Positions 7,422 to 15,494 are shown, counted from the first letter of the stretch. The stretch is 16,388 nucleotides of DNA from an uncultured Clostridia bacterium (GCA_937884385.1 CALGCW010000037.1:1-16388); one strand, 5' to 3'. Notes: generated from the letters alone by a model not told the origin. Program-made: numbers and translations.

Positions 7422-8271
7422 TTTCTGCTATCCTTTCACTCTCACAAACGAGTCCCATACGGGCGAGGGTTTCTTGATAGAAGACTCCGAATACGCCGGA
7501 GTAGTCCTCCTTCCATGGCTTGTTTTTGCCGCAGTAATGAAAAACCACAGAATGCTCCCGATACCATTCAAAATTCCTATGCTTTCCGAGACTTCGATCA
7601 TAGCGATAAAGTCGATCGGTCATATTGTAAATGTAAGTATCAAGCTTTACAATTTTCTTGCCATAAAGTCCGCTAATAACATCCTGATCCGGCAAAAACA
7701 ATTTTTTCTTCTTCTCTTTGATATATTCAAAAACGTCCTCATAGTTTTGCTCTCGGCGTAAAAGTTCTAAATTGATAAGCAAAACTCCCGAGTTAATATA
7801 CGGTGTACCTTCCTTGAGTCCAAGACGAAGTCCATTTATTAGTCTCATGATTTTTCCATTGTGTGATGCCGCGGCAAAGTAGTTTTCACCAAGCGGCATT
7901 TCATAAAGCTCGTTCAAAGAACCGTTTACGATAATATCGGGATCAAGATACAGAACTCTGTCAATGTTCTCCGGCAGATATTTTGCCGCAAAAATACGGT
8001 AATACATTTCTTTTGGGAAACGATCTGTCGTAGGAGCATCGTCAAGTCCGTGCCCCTCCGCCTCAATCATAACAACCTCACCGCTCGTTCCTAAAATAAC
8101 CTTTGTTTGCTCGGTCATTTCTTCACGAATTGATGTGTGTAATAAATACACGGTAAAATACGTATCGGGGTTATGGTAAAGCACGGAGAACAGAAGCGTG
8201 TTCAAGTGTGGCAGATAGGCTTCGTTCAGCGTCACCAAAAGATTCATTTTATGCTTCATTTGTATCGTCAT
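7414..8271 (-). CDS. Family 8 glycosyltransferase (GT-A fold)
   Basis: A cytoplasmic, membrane-helix-free 285-residue glycosyltransferase. GT8 marks are the metal-binding DxD as D110-P-D112 in YLDPDIIV, an NSGVLLINLE segment at 160-169, DQDVIS at 196-201, and the C-terminal HYCGKNKPW motif at 245-253 (usual form HxxGxxKPW). The family uses UDP-hexoses with retention of configuration, as in LgtC-type galactosyl- and glucosyltransferases. The acceptor here is unknown. Its place between VTT membrane proteins and pgsA/cdsA makes a glycolipid or lipid-linked acceptor reasonable, but that is inference. The first ATG (8271) has GGAAAAGGG just ahead; ATGs at codons 5 and 9 are alternatives. It overlaps the preceding VTT gene by 23 nt and pgsA by 8 nt. 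Confidence 0.92.
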   Translation of the reverse strand: MTIQMKHKMNLLVTLNEAYLPHLNTLLFSVLYHNPDTYFTVYLLHTSIREEMTEQTKVILGTSGEVVMIEAEGHGLDDAPTTDRFPKEMYYRIFAAKYLPENIDRVLYLDPDIIVNGSLNELYEMPLGENYFAAASHNGKIMRLINGLRLGLKEGTPYINSGVLLINLELLRREQNYEDVFEYIKEKKKKLFLPDQDVISGLYGKKIVKLDTYIYNMTDRLYRYDRSLGKHRNFEWYREHSVVFHYCGKNKPWKEDYSGVFGVFYQETLARMGLVCESERIAENA

Positions 8272-8959
8272 CCCTTTTCCTTTTACTTTTTTGCTTCCAA
8301 ATGAAATAGATCAAGAGGGACAGAAGCATGAGCCCCACTTCTACGATCAAGGATATCAAAAATTGCGGAGAGCCTACGTCATCAATGCTCATTCCCATAA
8401 CAGAAAAGCATATGATAGCGGGCAAAAGCCCTATGACAGTCCCAAAGAAGTAAGGTTTATAGCGCATTCCGCTTGCGCCAAGATACATTGCGACAAGATC
8501 GGCAGGCAAAAGACCGACCATGCGAAGAAAGAAGCTGACAAAAAATTCATTTTTGTTTTGCGTATCTCTCAAAAGCTCCAGCTTGGAGTTTTTCTTGACA
8601 AGCTCTCCGATCAATCGGCTTCCCGCCTTCTTTCCTATGTAAAACGGAATGGTCGTCATAATGACCGTTCCAATCGTGTTCACGATAATTGCCACGGGAA
8701 GCGAAAACAGTATTCCGCTTGCCGCATACAAGATACTGCCGTATATAAAGACCGCAACGCCTTTGACGGCAAAAAGGAGCAACATTACTATTACGGACAA
8801 AACCGAATCCTTGGGGACAAGTCCGACAATGCCATCAACCGATATTTTTTCTCTGTTCAAAAAGCAGACCAGAATCAATCCGCCCCAAAACAGGATCACA
8901 AAGATCCGTCCGAATATTTTTAGTGCTCTGTGAGGTGTGTTCTTTTCATTTTCTATCAT
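8249..8959 (-). CDS. TVP38/TMEM64 (VTT/DedA-like) membrane protein, second of a tandem pair
   Basis: A 236-residue polytopic membrane protein with the VTT (SNARE-associated) domain. Hydrophobic segments lie at about 14-34, 53-75, 84-106, 139-160, 170-190 and 198-220. The core has IPFYIGKKAG at 104-113 and the re-entrant-loop pattern FFLRMVGLLPADLV at 143-156, including the conserved Arg146, Pro152 and Asp154. Relatives in bacteria (DedA, UptA-type) and eukaryotes (TMEM41B, VMP1) move or scramble lipids, including undecaprenyl phosphate. Which lipid applies here is unknown. CGGAGA sits 5 nt before the ATG, inside the preceding paralogue, with which it overlaps by 14 nt. The charged tail (about 222-236) should face the cytoplasm. 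Confidence 0.9.
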   Translation of the reverse strand: MIENEKNTPHRALKIFGRIFVILFWGGLILVCFLNREKISVDGIVGLVPKDSVLSVIVMLLLFAVKGVAVFIYGSILYAASGILFSLPVAIIVNTIGTVIMTTIPFYIGKKAGSRLIGELVKKNSKLELLRDTQNKNEFFVSFFLRMVGLLPADLVAMYLGASGMRYKPYFFGTVIGLLPAIICFSVMGMSIDDVGSPQFLISLIVEVGLMLLSLLIYFIWKQKSKRKRDDDTNEA

Positions 8960-9671
8960 ATTTCTCCGAGTTGCGTTTTCTTCTCTTGCTAAAGACCAAT
9001 CCGAATACGATCGATCCGACCATCAGAAGAAACTCTATTCCAAGTGAAATCAAAAATCCGGGCGAGCTAATGTCATCAGCGTTCATACCCATAACGGCAA
9101 AGGAAATGACGGCGGACATGGAGCCAAGAAGGCTGCCGATAAGGTAGCGAGGATAATTCAGACGGTCAGCACCAAGATACATACAAACAAGATCACCGGG
9201 CAAACAGCCGACGATTCGCACAAAGAAGGACACGAACAAATCGTTCTGACTTGGGAAGTCACGGATAATAGCGAGCTTAGGGTTTTTCGCCACCAAGCGC
9301 TCAAGCAAGGGCGTTCCCGCTTTTCGTCCAATGAGATATGGAATCGTAACCATGATCACCGTTCCAATGATATTGATGATAATTGCGATTGGCAAGGAGA
9401 ACAGTATCCCACTCGCAGCATAGAGAATACCGCTGTAAATGACTACCGAAATACTCTTGACGGCGAATAGCATAAGCAAAATAATAGCTGAAAGCCACGA
9501 GTTCTGTGGGACAAGTCCGACGATTCCTTCAGCCGTTATCTTATCTCTGTTGACGATACAAACAATAATGAGTGCCGCCCATAAACCGATACCGATCACT
9601 TTTCCAAATATATTCAGTATGTTGTGTCCGTTTTCCAGTGATTGCCGTATCCTTTCTCTTTCTTCCTTCAT
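8946..9671 (-). CDS. TVP38/TMEM64 (VTT/DedA-like) membrane protein, first of a tandem pair
   Basis: A 241-residue paralogue of the next gene, alignable along its length. Both carry LYAASGILFSLP (83-94 here, 77-88 there) and the same IGTVIM motif. This copy has IPYLIGRKAG at 110-119 and FFVRIVGCLPGDLV at 149-162, with Arg152, Pro158 and Asp160. It carries a slightly longer charged N-terminus (MKEERERIRQ...) and a basic C-terminal tail. The pairing suggests duplication and perhaps a heteromeric transporter or two lipid substrates. The ATG at 9671 follows GGTGA by a few bases, a weak ribosome site. It lies 15 nt after plsY. Confidence 0.9.
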   Translation of the reverse strand: MKEERERIRQSLENGHNILNIFGKVIGIGLWAALIIVCIVNRDKITAEGIVGLVPQNSWLSAIILLMLFAVKSISVVIYSGILYAASGILFSLPIAIIINIIGTVIMVTIPYLIGRKAGTPLLERLVAKNPKLAIIRDFPSQNDLFVSFFVRIVGCLPGDLVCMYLGADRLNYPRYLIGSLLGSMSAVISFAVMGMNADDISSPGFLISLGIEFLLMVGSIVFGLVFSKRRKRNSEKYDRK

Positions 9672-9686
9672 TTTTTCACCGTATTT

Positions 9687-10310
9687 TCATTGTTTCTTAC
9701 TTTTCAAGATGAACTTAGATTCTGTTCCTTTGATCAGCCTTTTGAAGTTTTCTTTATGTCTGACCGCCATAAATACGGCGCAGAAGGTCGCCATCAAAAT
9801 AACAGGAACAGACGCTCCGAACGGGATCAGCAATATCGGGCAAAGGAGCATCGCAAAGGTTGTGGAAAGCGACATATATTTCGTTACCAGCAGTAACACC
9901 ACCATGATTCCCGTTGCGATAAGTCCCACACGCCAGTCGATGACGTACATTGTTGAAAGGCAGACAAGAAATCCCTTGCCGCCCTTGAATTTGAATTGGA
10001 ACGGGAAGGCATGACCGAGCATACAGAACATTCCCGTGTACGCCGCTCCAAGCTGAAAGTCAACTCCCTGTCGGGACAGAAGCCACGCAAAAAGTCCTAC
10101 GACAACTGCGGCTTTGGAGAGATCGAGTACAAGCACCCACCACGCCCATTTGTTTCCAAAGGTACGCTTGAAATTGGTAAAGCCGGGATTTCCGCTTCCG
10201 CATGCACGAATATCTTTTTTGTATATGGCTTTTGACAGCGCGATTGCAGGGTTCATTCCTGCGATCACGTAACCGCATACCGCCGCTAATATGTAAAGAA
10301 GTATCTTCAT
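9687..10310 (-). CDS. plsY: Acyl-phosphate:glycerol-3-phosphate acyltransferase PlsY
   Basis: PlsY moves an acyl chain from acyl-phosphate to the sn-1 position of glycerol-3-phosphate, the first committed step of phospholipid synthesis. The 207-residue membrane protein has all three family motifs: DIRACGSGNPGFTN at 33-46, GHAFPFQFKFKGGKG at 99-113, and the C-terminal RHKENFKRLIKGTE at 184-197. This is the canonical copy; the paralogue at 14849-15481 deviates in motifs 1 and 3. It starts 13 nt after the fatty acid kinase gene, with CGGAGA 7 nt before the ATG. Since FakA makes acyl-phosphate, its co-transcription with PlsY links product directly to consumer. PlsX and PlsC are absent from the window. 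Confidence 0.96.
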   Translation of the reverse strand: MKILLYILAAVCGYVIAGMNPAIALSKAIYKKDIRACGSGNPGFTNFKRTFGNKWAWWVLVLDLSKAAVVVGLFAWLLSRQGVDFQLGAAYTGMFCMLGHAFPFQFKFKGGKGFLVCLSTMYVIDWRVGLIATGIMVVLLLVTKYMSLSTTFAMLLCPILLIPFGASVPVILMATFCAVFMAVRHKENFKRLIKGTESKFILKSKKQ

Positions 10311-10323
10311 AAGAGTCTCCGAT

Positions 10324-11958
10324 TTATTCTACGATCATAATATAATCATAAACGTCCTGACCTCCGTTTATGATGTATATTTCTTTTCCTCTGTAATGAG
10401 AATTGACGTATGCCTCGATCTTTTCTGCTTCCTCGTCGGTTGCGTCCTTGCCGCAGATCAGAATACAGAAATCATACTTTGAAAAGTTTAACGCATCAAT
10501 GCTTTCGCAAACGGTCACAAGTCTGCTTTCGTTGACCGAAAGCATTTCCTTGCCTACAAAGCCGATATAGTCTCCCGTGTGTATTTCCTTGCCGTCAATG
10601 GTGGCGTCTCTGACACAGTGAGAGATCTCAGCGGTGATTACTCCATCCATTGCCATTCGGAGATCTTCCACGATGGCATCGGTATCGCCCGAGCTTGTGT
10701 CAAGCATAGCGAGAGAGGCGTATCCCGCGCCGATAGTTGTGCTTTCGATCACGCGCACGTCGGATTTGTCATATAAATGCGCCGCTTGCTCGGCGGTCAG
10801 TATGATGTTTCCATTGTTCGGGAACACGAAGATCACGTCGGCGTTGACTTCATCGAACGCCGTAATAAAATCCTCTGCGGACGGGTTCATGCTCTGACCT
10901 CCGTCCACGATCACGTCAGCCCCTCGTTCACGGAAGGTCTCTTTCAATCCTTCTCCGCAGGCAACGGCGACCACGCCGTATTTTTTGCGTTCCTTTGAGG
11001 GATAGGTTTCTTTTTCTTCGGTAACTGTGTTGTTATGCTGCAAGGACATATTTTCAATCTTGACCTTGAGAAATTCGCCGTACTGCTGACAGAAGGCCAA
11101 AACCTTCTGAGGAGTCATTGTATGTACGTGAAGCTTTACGATGCTACCGTTACGTACAGTTACGATAGAATCGCCGATCGTCTGTAAAAAGTCTGTTATA
11201 ACCTTCACATCAAAGTTCGCAATATCGATCTTGGCATTTTGCAAACGAACAAGAAGCTCGGTGCAGTAGCCAAATTCCAACACACTGTCCTCGTTGAAAG
11301 CGTCAAGATCAAGCTCCTGCGTTTTCTCGGATACCTCAGAGAAATCTGCAATATCCTCACCGATTACAGCTCGCATCATACCGTCAACGATGTAGATAAG
11401 ACCTGCCGCGCCCGAATCGACCACGCCTGCTTTTTTGAGTACAGGTAATAGCTCGGGCGTGCGCGCAAGAGAGCGTTTGGCTTCATCAATAAAAACGTTG
11501 AGAAATTTCTCGGGCGTTTCGGTATTCTGCTCACAGGCATACTCGGTTGCCTCACGCACTACGGTCAATATCGTTCCCTCGGTAGGTGTCATAACCGAGC
11601 TATACGCCTGCTTCACTCCTTGACGGAATGCTTCACCGATCTCTTTTGTATCAGCCGTTTGAAGCCCCGTAAAGCCGTTTTTGATGCCCTCAAAAAACTG
11701 CGACAGGATAACTCCCGAATTTCCTCGTGCCGAGAGAAGCATTCCGCTTGATATGCGGTCTGCCATTTCGCACAAGGACTCACAACTGCTCGTATCGTGA
11801 TGAACACCGCCCATCATAGTCATCAGCATATTATCTCCCGTGTCACCGTCGGGAATGGGAAATACGTTTAAGTCATTGATCTCTTTTGCGTGCGCCTTTA
11901 AGTTCGCCGCGCCCGAGTTTATCATACGGGCGAAAAGAATTCCGTCCAAAGTCCTCAT
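10324..11958 (-). CDS. fakA: Fatty acid kinase catalytic subunit FakA (DAK2/DhaL domain, YloV-like)
   Basis: FakA phosphorylates the fatty acid carried by FakB, giving acyl-phosphate for PlsY or PlsX. The 544-residue length matches the family. The N-terminal DhaL-type ATP domain (about 1-200) has the Mg-binding PDGDTGDN with Asp37, Asp39 and Asp42. It also has the nucleotide loop SARGNSGVILSQFF (76-89), TPTEGTILTV (124-133) and DSGAAGLIYIVDG (181-193). The middle domain has Cys232 (YCTELL) and His277/His279 (LHVHT), the pattern of the metal site described for S. aureus FakA. The C-terminal domain (about 325-544) should dock FakB. The ATG lies one base after the fakB stop, and GGAG overlaps the end of fakB, so the two are tightly coupled. 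Confidence 0.95.
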   Translation of the reverse strand: MRTLDGILFARMINSGAANLKAHAKEINDLNVFPIPDGDTGDNMLMTMMGGVHHDTSSCESLCEMADRISSGMLLSARGNSGVILSQFFEGIKNGFTGLQTADTKEIGEAFRQGVKQAYSSVMTPTEGTILTVVREATEYACEQNTETPEKFLNVFIDEAKRSLARTPELLPVLKKAGVVDSGAAGLIYIVDGMMRAVIGEDIADFSEVSEKTQELDLDAFNEDSVLEFGYCTELLVRLQNAKIDIANFDVKVITDFLQTIGDSIVTVRNGSIVKLHVHTMTPQKVLAFCQQYGEFLKVKIENMSLQHNNTVTEEKETYPSKERKKYGVVAVACGEGLKETFRERGADVIVDGGQSMNPSAEDFITAFDEVNADVIFVFPNNGNIILTAEQAAHLYDKSDVRVIESTTIGAGYASLAMLDTSSGDTDAIVEDLRMAMDGVITAEISHCVRDATIDGKEIHTGDYIGFVGKEMLSVNESRLVTVCESIDALNFSKYDFCILICGKDATDEEAEKIEAYVNSHYRGKEIYIINGGQDVYDYIMIVE

Positions 11959-11959
11959 A

Positions 11960-12853
11960 TCAATCTCCTATTTTGTAAGTTACCTCTTGTCCAAATCCCC
12001 AAATACCGACTGCATCGGGACCGATGGATGCACCGATGATCGGGCCGATAAAACCAACCTCTACATCAAGGCAAGGAATCTCTTGCTTGATCAAAGCAAC
12101 AAGCCCGTCAATTTCATCCTTCGAACAATCCGCATGAGTAAGATAAATTGTCTGCTTTTCAGGCTCAATGATCGTAGATTTCAGCATAGCAACGATTTCT
12201 TCAAAGGACTTTTGTCTGCCCTTGACCTTTTTATATGCTGCCTGATCCCCGTTTGCGTCGGCAATAATAATGGGCTTGACTCCCATCAGATTGCCGAAGA
12301 AGGCCGCCGAGCCCTTGACTCTGCCCGCACGCTTAAGAGCATCGAGAGAGTGAACGGTTACGTACTGATTGACCTTTTTACGAATAGCGAGGATGTGCGC
12401 TTCAATTTCCGTAGCGGACGCACCGTCGTTTGCCAGCTTTGCCGCTTCAATGGCGAGCATTCCTTCACCCATACTTGCGTTGAGCGAGTCGATACAAATG
12501 ATCGTGCTTCCTTCATACTTTTCCATCAGCTTCTTTGCGGTGACAAAGCCGGTATTGACAGAACCCGACTGCTTTGAAGAACAGCCTATGTAAACGATGT
12601 CCATATTCTGCTTTAAGTACTCTTCAAAGATACGCCCGAATTCTTCGACCGAGACCTGTGCTGTGATAATACGCTTGCCGTCTCTCATTTTATTGTAATG
12701 CTCGTGCGCCTCCTCATCCGTCCACGTAAGCGTTGCAACGCTTTCCACACCGTCGCAGGAGGTAGACATTTTGGCAAATGCAATGCCATATTTGTTCAGC
12801 TGCTCGACGTTCAGATCAGCGCAGGAATCCGCAATAACTTTTACTTTTCTCAT
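11960..12853 (-). CDS. fakB: DegV-family fatty acid-binding protein FakB
   Basis: FakB holds a fatty acid with its carboxylate exposed so that FakA can phosphorylate it. The 297-residue protein shows DegV order: ADSCADL at 8-14, TAQVS at 64-68, the SSKQSGS loop at 92-98, IDSLNASMGEG at 121-131, and LDALKRAGRVKG at 170-181 with the family Arg/Gly region. One canonical element is altered. Near the C-terminus the usual HxGPG reads S276-I-G-P-D280, so the carboxylate-side His is replaced. This could mark a known DegV subgroup or altered ligand handling. The gene is one base from fakA, supporting a dedicated pair. AAGGAG lies 9 nt before the ATG, 20 nt after ftsH. Confidence 0.92.
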   Translation of the reverse strand: MRKVKVIADSCADLNVEQLNKYGIAFAKMSTSCDGVESVATLTWTDEEAHEHYNKMRDGKRIITAQVSVEEFGRIFEEYLKQNMDIVYIGCSSKQSGSVNTGFVTAKKLMEKYEGSTIICIDSLNASMGEGMLAIEAAKLANDGASATEIEAHILAIRKKVNQYVTVHSLDALKRAGRVKGSAAFFGNLMGVKPIIIADANGDQAAYKKVKGRQKSFEEIVAMLKSTIIEPEKQTIYLTHADCSKDEIDGLVALIKQEIPCLDVEVGFIGPIIGASIGPDAVGIWGFGQEVTYKIGD

Positions 12854-12873
12854 GATGGTATTCTCCTTTTTTC

Positions 12874-14697
12874 TTATTCTTGATTTAAGATATCCATAAA
12901 TTCATCGCCCGTGATGGTCTCGTTGATATAAAGATACTGCGCGAGCTGATCGAGCTTTCTCTTGTTTTCGGTGATGATCTTCTTTGCTTTTTCGTACTGT
13001 TCCTTAACTACTCCAACTACCTTTTCGTCGATCTTGGTCTGTGTTTCGGCAGAGCAAGCAAGTGCGGTGTCGCCGCCAAGGTATTGGTTGCTTATCGTTT
13101 CAAATGCAACCATACCGAACTCATCGTTCATACCAAAGCGAGTTATCATAGCGCGTGCGAGCTTGGTTGCCTGTTCAATATCGTTGGAAGCACCTGTGGT
13201 AATAGAACCAACGGCGATTTCCTCTGCCACGCGACCGCCCGTGTAGGTGGCGATCTTATTTTCGATTTCTTCCTTGGTCATCAGATAGTGATTGCCCTCA
13301 TCCACCTGCATCGTGTAGCCGAGTGCGCCCGAGGTGCGAGGCACGATGGTGATCTTCTGCACGGGAGCGGAATTTGACTGCTTTGCCGCAACAAGCGCGT
13401 GTCCGATCTCATGGTATGCAACCACCATTTTCTCCTTGTCGGTGAGAATAGCGTTTTTCTTCTGATAACCCGCAATAACTGTTTCAATACTTTCCTCAAG
13501 GTCAGCCTGCGATGCAGCCTTGCGACCTGCACGAACAGCACGGAGTGCCGCTTCATTGACGATATTGGCAAGCTCCGCGCCCGATGCACCCGAAGCCATG
13601 CGAGCGATCTGCGTGTAATCCACATTAGGCTCGACCTTGATCTTCTTCGCGTGAACCTTGAGTATCTCTTCTCTGCCCTTGAGGTCGGGAAGCTCTACGG
13701 GAACTCGTCTGTCAAAACGACCTGGACGGGTGAGCGCGGGATCAAGGGTTTCGGGACGATTGGTAGCCGCAAGAATAACAACACCCGAGTTGCCTTCAAA
13801 GCCATCCATTTCGGTAAGGAGCTGATTGAGTGTCTGCTCACGCTCGTCATGGCCGCCCATATTACCGTTGCTACGCTTGCCGCCGATGGCATCAATTTCG
13901 TCAATAAACACGATACAAGGTGCTTTTTCCTTTGCCTGCTTGAATAGGTCTCTTACCTTGGACGCTCCCATACCAACGAACATTTCCACGAATTCAGAGC
14001 CCGACATCGAGAAGAACGGAACACCCGCCTCGCCTGCGACTGCCTTGGCAAGCATGGTCTTACCCGTACCGGGAGGGCCTACAAGAAGGAGTCCCTTGGG
14101 CATTTTTGCACCGATTTCTTCGTACTTTTTGGGATTATGCAAATAGTCCACGATCTCAGTGAGGTTTTCCTTTGCTTCGTCCTCTCCCGCAACGTCGGCA
14201 AATTTAATACCGTCAGAGGAGTGAACATAAACCTTGGCATTGCTCTTGCCCATATTGAACATCATGGAGTTCTGACCGCCCATTTTCTTCATCATGTGTT
14301 TGGAAATGAGCTGACCGATCAAGAAGAATGCAGCTATCGGGAGGACCCAATTAAAAATGATCTGTGAGAAGATACCGGGCTGCTCAATGATCTCGCCCGA
14401 AAAGTTCGCGCCTGCCCCGTGAAGCCTCTCGGTAAGTCCGGGATCGTTCACGATACCTGTTTTATATACCTGCTTTTCCGCTTTATCCGTAAACATGATA
14501 TAGTTTTCGGTCTCCACGATCTGAACGAGTCCAATATTACCCTCGTTCGTCATCGTCATAAAGGTGCCGTAATCGGTTTCTTTGACTTGGGCGTTCATGA
14601 TCATCGGCATAATAACCATATTCAGCACGAGAAGCACGGCGAGGGCTACGAGATAGAAATTTCGCAGCATTCTTTTCGGTTTGTTTACTTCTTTCAC
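12874..14697 (-). CDS. ftsH: ATP-dependent zinc metalloprotease FtsH
   Basis: FtsH is the membrane-bound AAA+ protease that extracts and degrades damaged membrane proteins and selected regulators. The 607-residue protein has two N-terminal membrane helices (about 14-34 and 110-132) flanking an extracytoplasmic domain. Walker A is GPPGTGKT (207-214), Walker B IVFIDEID (262-269), and the second region of homology runs from TNRPETLDP to RPGRFDR (312-330). The zinc site is HEIGH (429-433), with Asp506 in SNDIEQ as third ligand. All catalytic elements are intact. The start is GTG (14697-14695), set by AAAGGAGA 8 nt upstream. It is the first gene of the lipid operon, following the terminator of the upstream unit, so its promoter should lie in 14698-14800. 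In many Firmicutes ftsH sits near tilS and hpt, so this setting is unusual. Confidence 0.97.
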   Translation of the reverse strand: MKEVNKPKRMLRNFYLVALAVLLVLNMVIMPMIMNAQVKETDYGTFMTMTNEGNIGLVQIVETENYIMFTDKAEKQVYKTGIVNDPGLTERLHGAGANFSGEIIEQPGIFSQIIFNWVLPIAAFFLIGQLISKHMMKKMGGQNSMMFNMGKSNAKVYVHSSDGIKFADVAGEDEAKENLTEIVDYLHNPKKYEEIGAKMPKGLLLVGPPGTGKTMLAKAVAGEAGVPFFSMSGSEFVEMFVGMGASKVRDLFKQAKEKAPCIVFIDEIDAIGGKRSNGNMGGHDEREQTLNQLLTEMDGFEGNSGVVILAATNRPETLDPALTRPGRFDRRVPVELPDLKGREEILKVHAKKIKVEPNVDYTQIARMASGASGAELANIVNEAALRAVRAGRKAASQADLEESIETVIAGYQKKNAILTDKEKMVVAYHEIGHALVAAKQSNSAPVQKITIVPRTSGALGYTMQVDEGNHYLMTKEEIENKIATYTGGRVAEEIAVGSITTGASNDIEQATKLARAMITRFGMNDEFGMVAFETISNQYLGGDTALACSAETQTKIDEKVVGVVKEQYEKAKKIITENKRKLDQLAQYLYINETITGDEFMDILNQE

Positions 14698-14800
14698 TTT
14701 TTAAATCTCCTTTTATACGAAAGAAAATTATTCATTTTACGACATAATTTTACGGTCGGTTTCTAAACTGAATCGAAACTTACAAGGATTTTTTCAAAAT
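14698..14800 (-). promoter_or_regulatory. ftsH: Probable promoter and leader region of the ftsH-lipid operon
   Basis: This AT-rich gap lies between the terminator of the plsY2 unit and the ftsH start. It is the only intergenic stretch above 25 nt before the left end. The ribosome site AAAGGAGA is at 14706-14713 on the minus strand. Two TAAAAT words, candidate -10 boxes, occur on the minus strand further upstream, but I find no convincing -35 partner at 16-18 nt. The promoter is therefore located by context, not by a clean match. Confidence 0.5.
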
Positions 14801-14834
14801 AAAAAACGAGCAGCTCCGTTTGCGGTACTGCTCG
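14801..14834 (-). terminator. Intrinsic terminator after plsY2
   Basis: Arms 14807-14813 (CGAGCAG) and 14828-14834 (CTGCTCG) pair perfectly. Beyond a 2x2 internal loop, CCG (14816-14818) pairs with CGG (14823-14825) around a four-base loop. On the minus strand the hairpin is followed at once by TTTTTT and then further A/T. It begins 14 nt past the plsY2 stop and separates the kinase-plsY2 unit from the ftsH operon. Confidence 0.93.
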
Positions 14835-14848
14835 CTCTCGTCAATGAT

Positions 14849-15481
14849 TTATTCTTTTGTAATATTTGTTTTTTCAAGCGCTTTTTCCTTTTTCCAAAGG
14901 AAACTGAACGGCATCTCTGTTTTTTGCTTGATCCGCTTCAGATTCTCCATATGTTTATATAGCATAAGCGGAAGGATAAGGGCAATGATCAATGCTCCCC
15001 ACGCATCTTGGCGCATAATGCCGTACACAATTGGAAAGACCGCCGATGCAGTCAGAGGAACAAAGCAAATGTAATCGGTTACGATCGCCACTACGATCTC
15101 AGCGGCAAGCATAATAAGAAACACTCGCCAGTCGAATGCAAGGATCATTCCCCCAAGACAGGCAAGTCCTTTGCCGCCTCTGAATTTCATGTAAAACGGA
15201 AAAACGTGTCCGAGAATACAAGCCACGCCGGTAACCGCAAACGAATATGTAAGCTCGGGAAATAGCTTTCCGCAAAGCCATATGGCAAAGGTTGCCTTTG
15301 CTATATCAAACAACGCACATCCTATACCGAGTGCCTTTCCAAACAGAATCAACGCATTGGATGCTCCCGCATTCTTTGAACCCTTTTGACGAATATCAAC
15401 CCCACGGATCTTACCAATTATGTAAGACGGATTGATCGCGCCTATTAAATATCCGATTAAAATGCAAAGTACGTATTTCAT
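14849..15481 (-). CDS. PlsY-family acyltransferase, divergent paralogue
   Basis: A 210-residue polytopic membrane protein of the acyl-phosphate:glycerol-3-phosphate acyltransferase family. Motif 1 reads DIRQKGSKNAGASN (29-42), against GSGNPGFTN in the other copy. Motif 2 is well kept (GHVFPFYMKFRGGKG, 91-105). Motif 3 is changed to KHMENLKRIKQKTE (176-189), so the usual Gly before Thr-Glu is Lys. The fold and acyl-phosphate site should be intact. The acceptor or the acyl choice may differ, which is inference. It follows a sensor kinase gene after 13 nt and is closed by a terminator, so it is transcribed apart from the canonical plsY. GGGGGT precedes the chosen ATG; another ATG lies 4 nt upstream, out of frame. 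Confidence 0.88.
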   Translation of the reverse strand: MKYVLCILIGYLIGAINPSYIIGKIRGVDIRQKGSKNAGASNALILFGKALGIGCALFDIAKATFAIWLCGKLFPELTYSFAVTGVACILGHVFPFYMKFRGGKGLACLGGMILAFDWRVFLIMLAAEIVVAIVTDYICFVPLTASAVFPIVYGIMRQDAWGALIIALILPLMLYKHMENLKRIKQKTEMPFSFLWKKEKALEKTNITKE

Positions 15482-15494
15482 TCATACCCCCATA

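Noticed and set aside
14735..14790. Specific -35/-10 assignment for the ftsH promoter
   Set aside because: TAAAAT words exist, but every 16-18 nt upstream partner is a poor match to TTGACA, so exact hexamers are not claimed.
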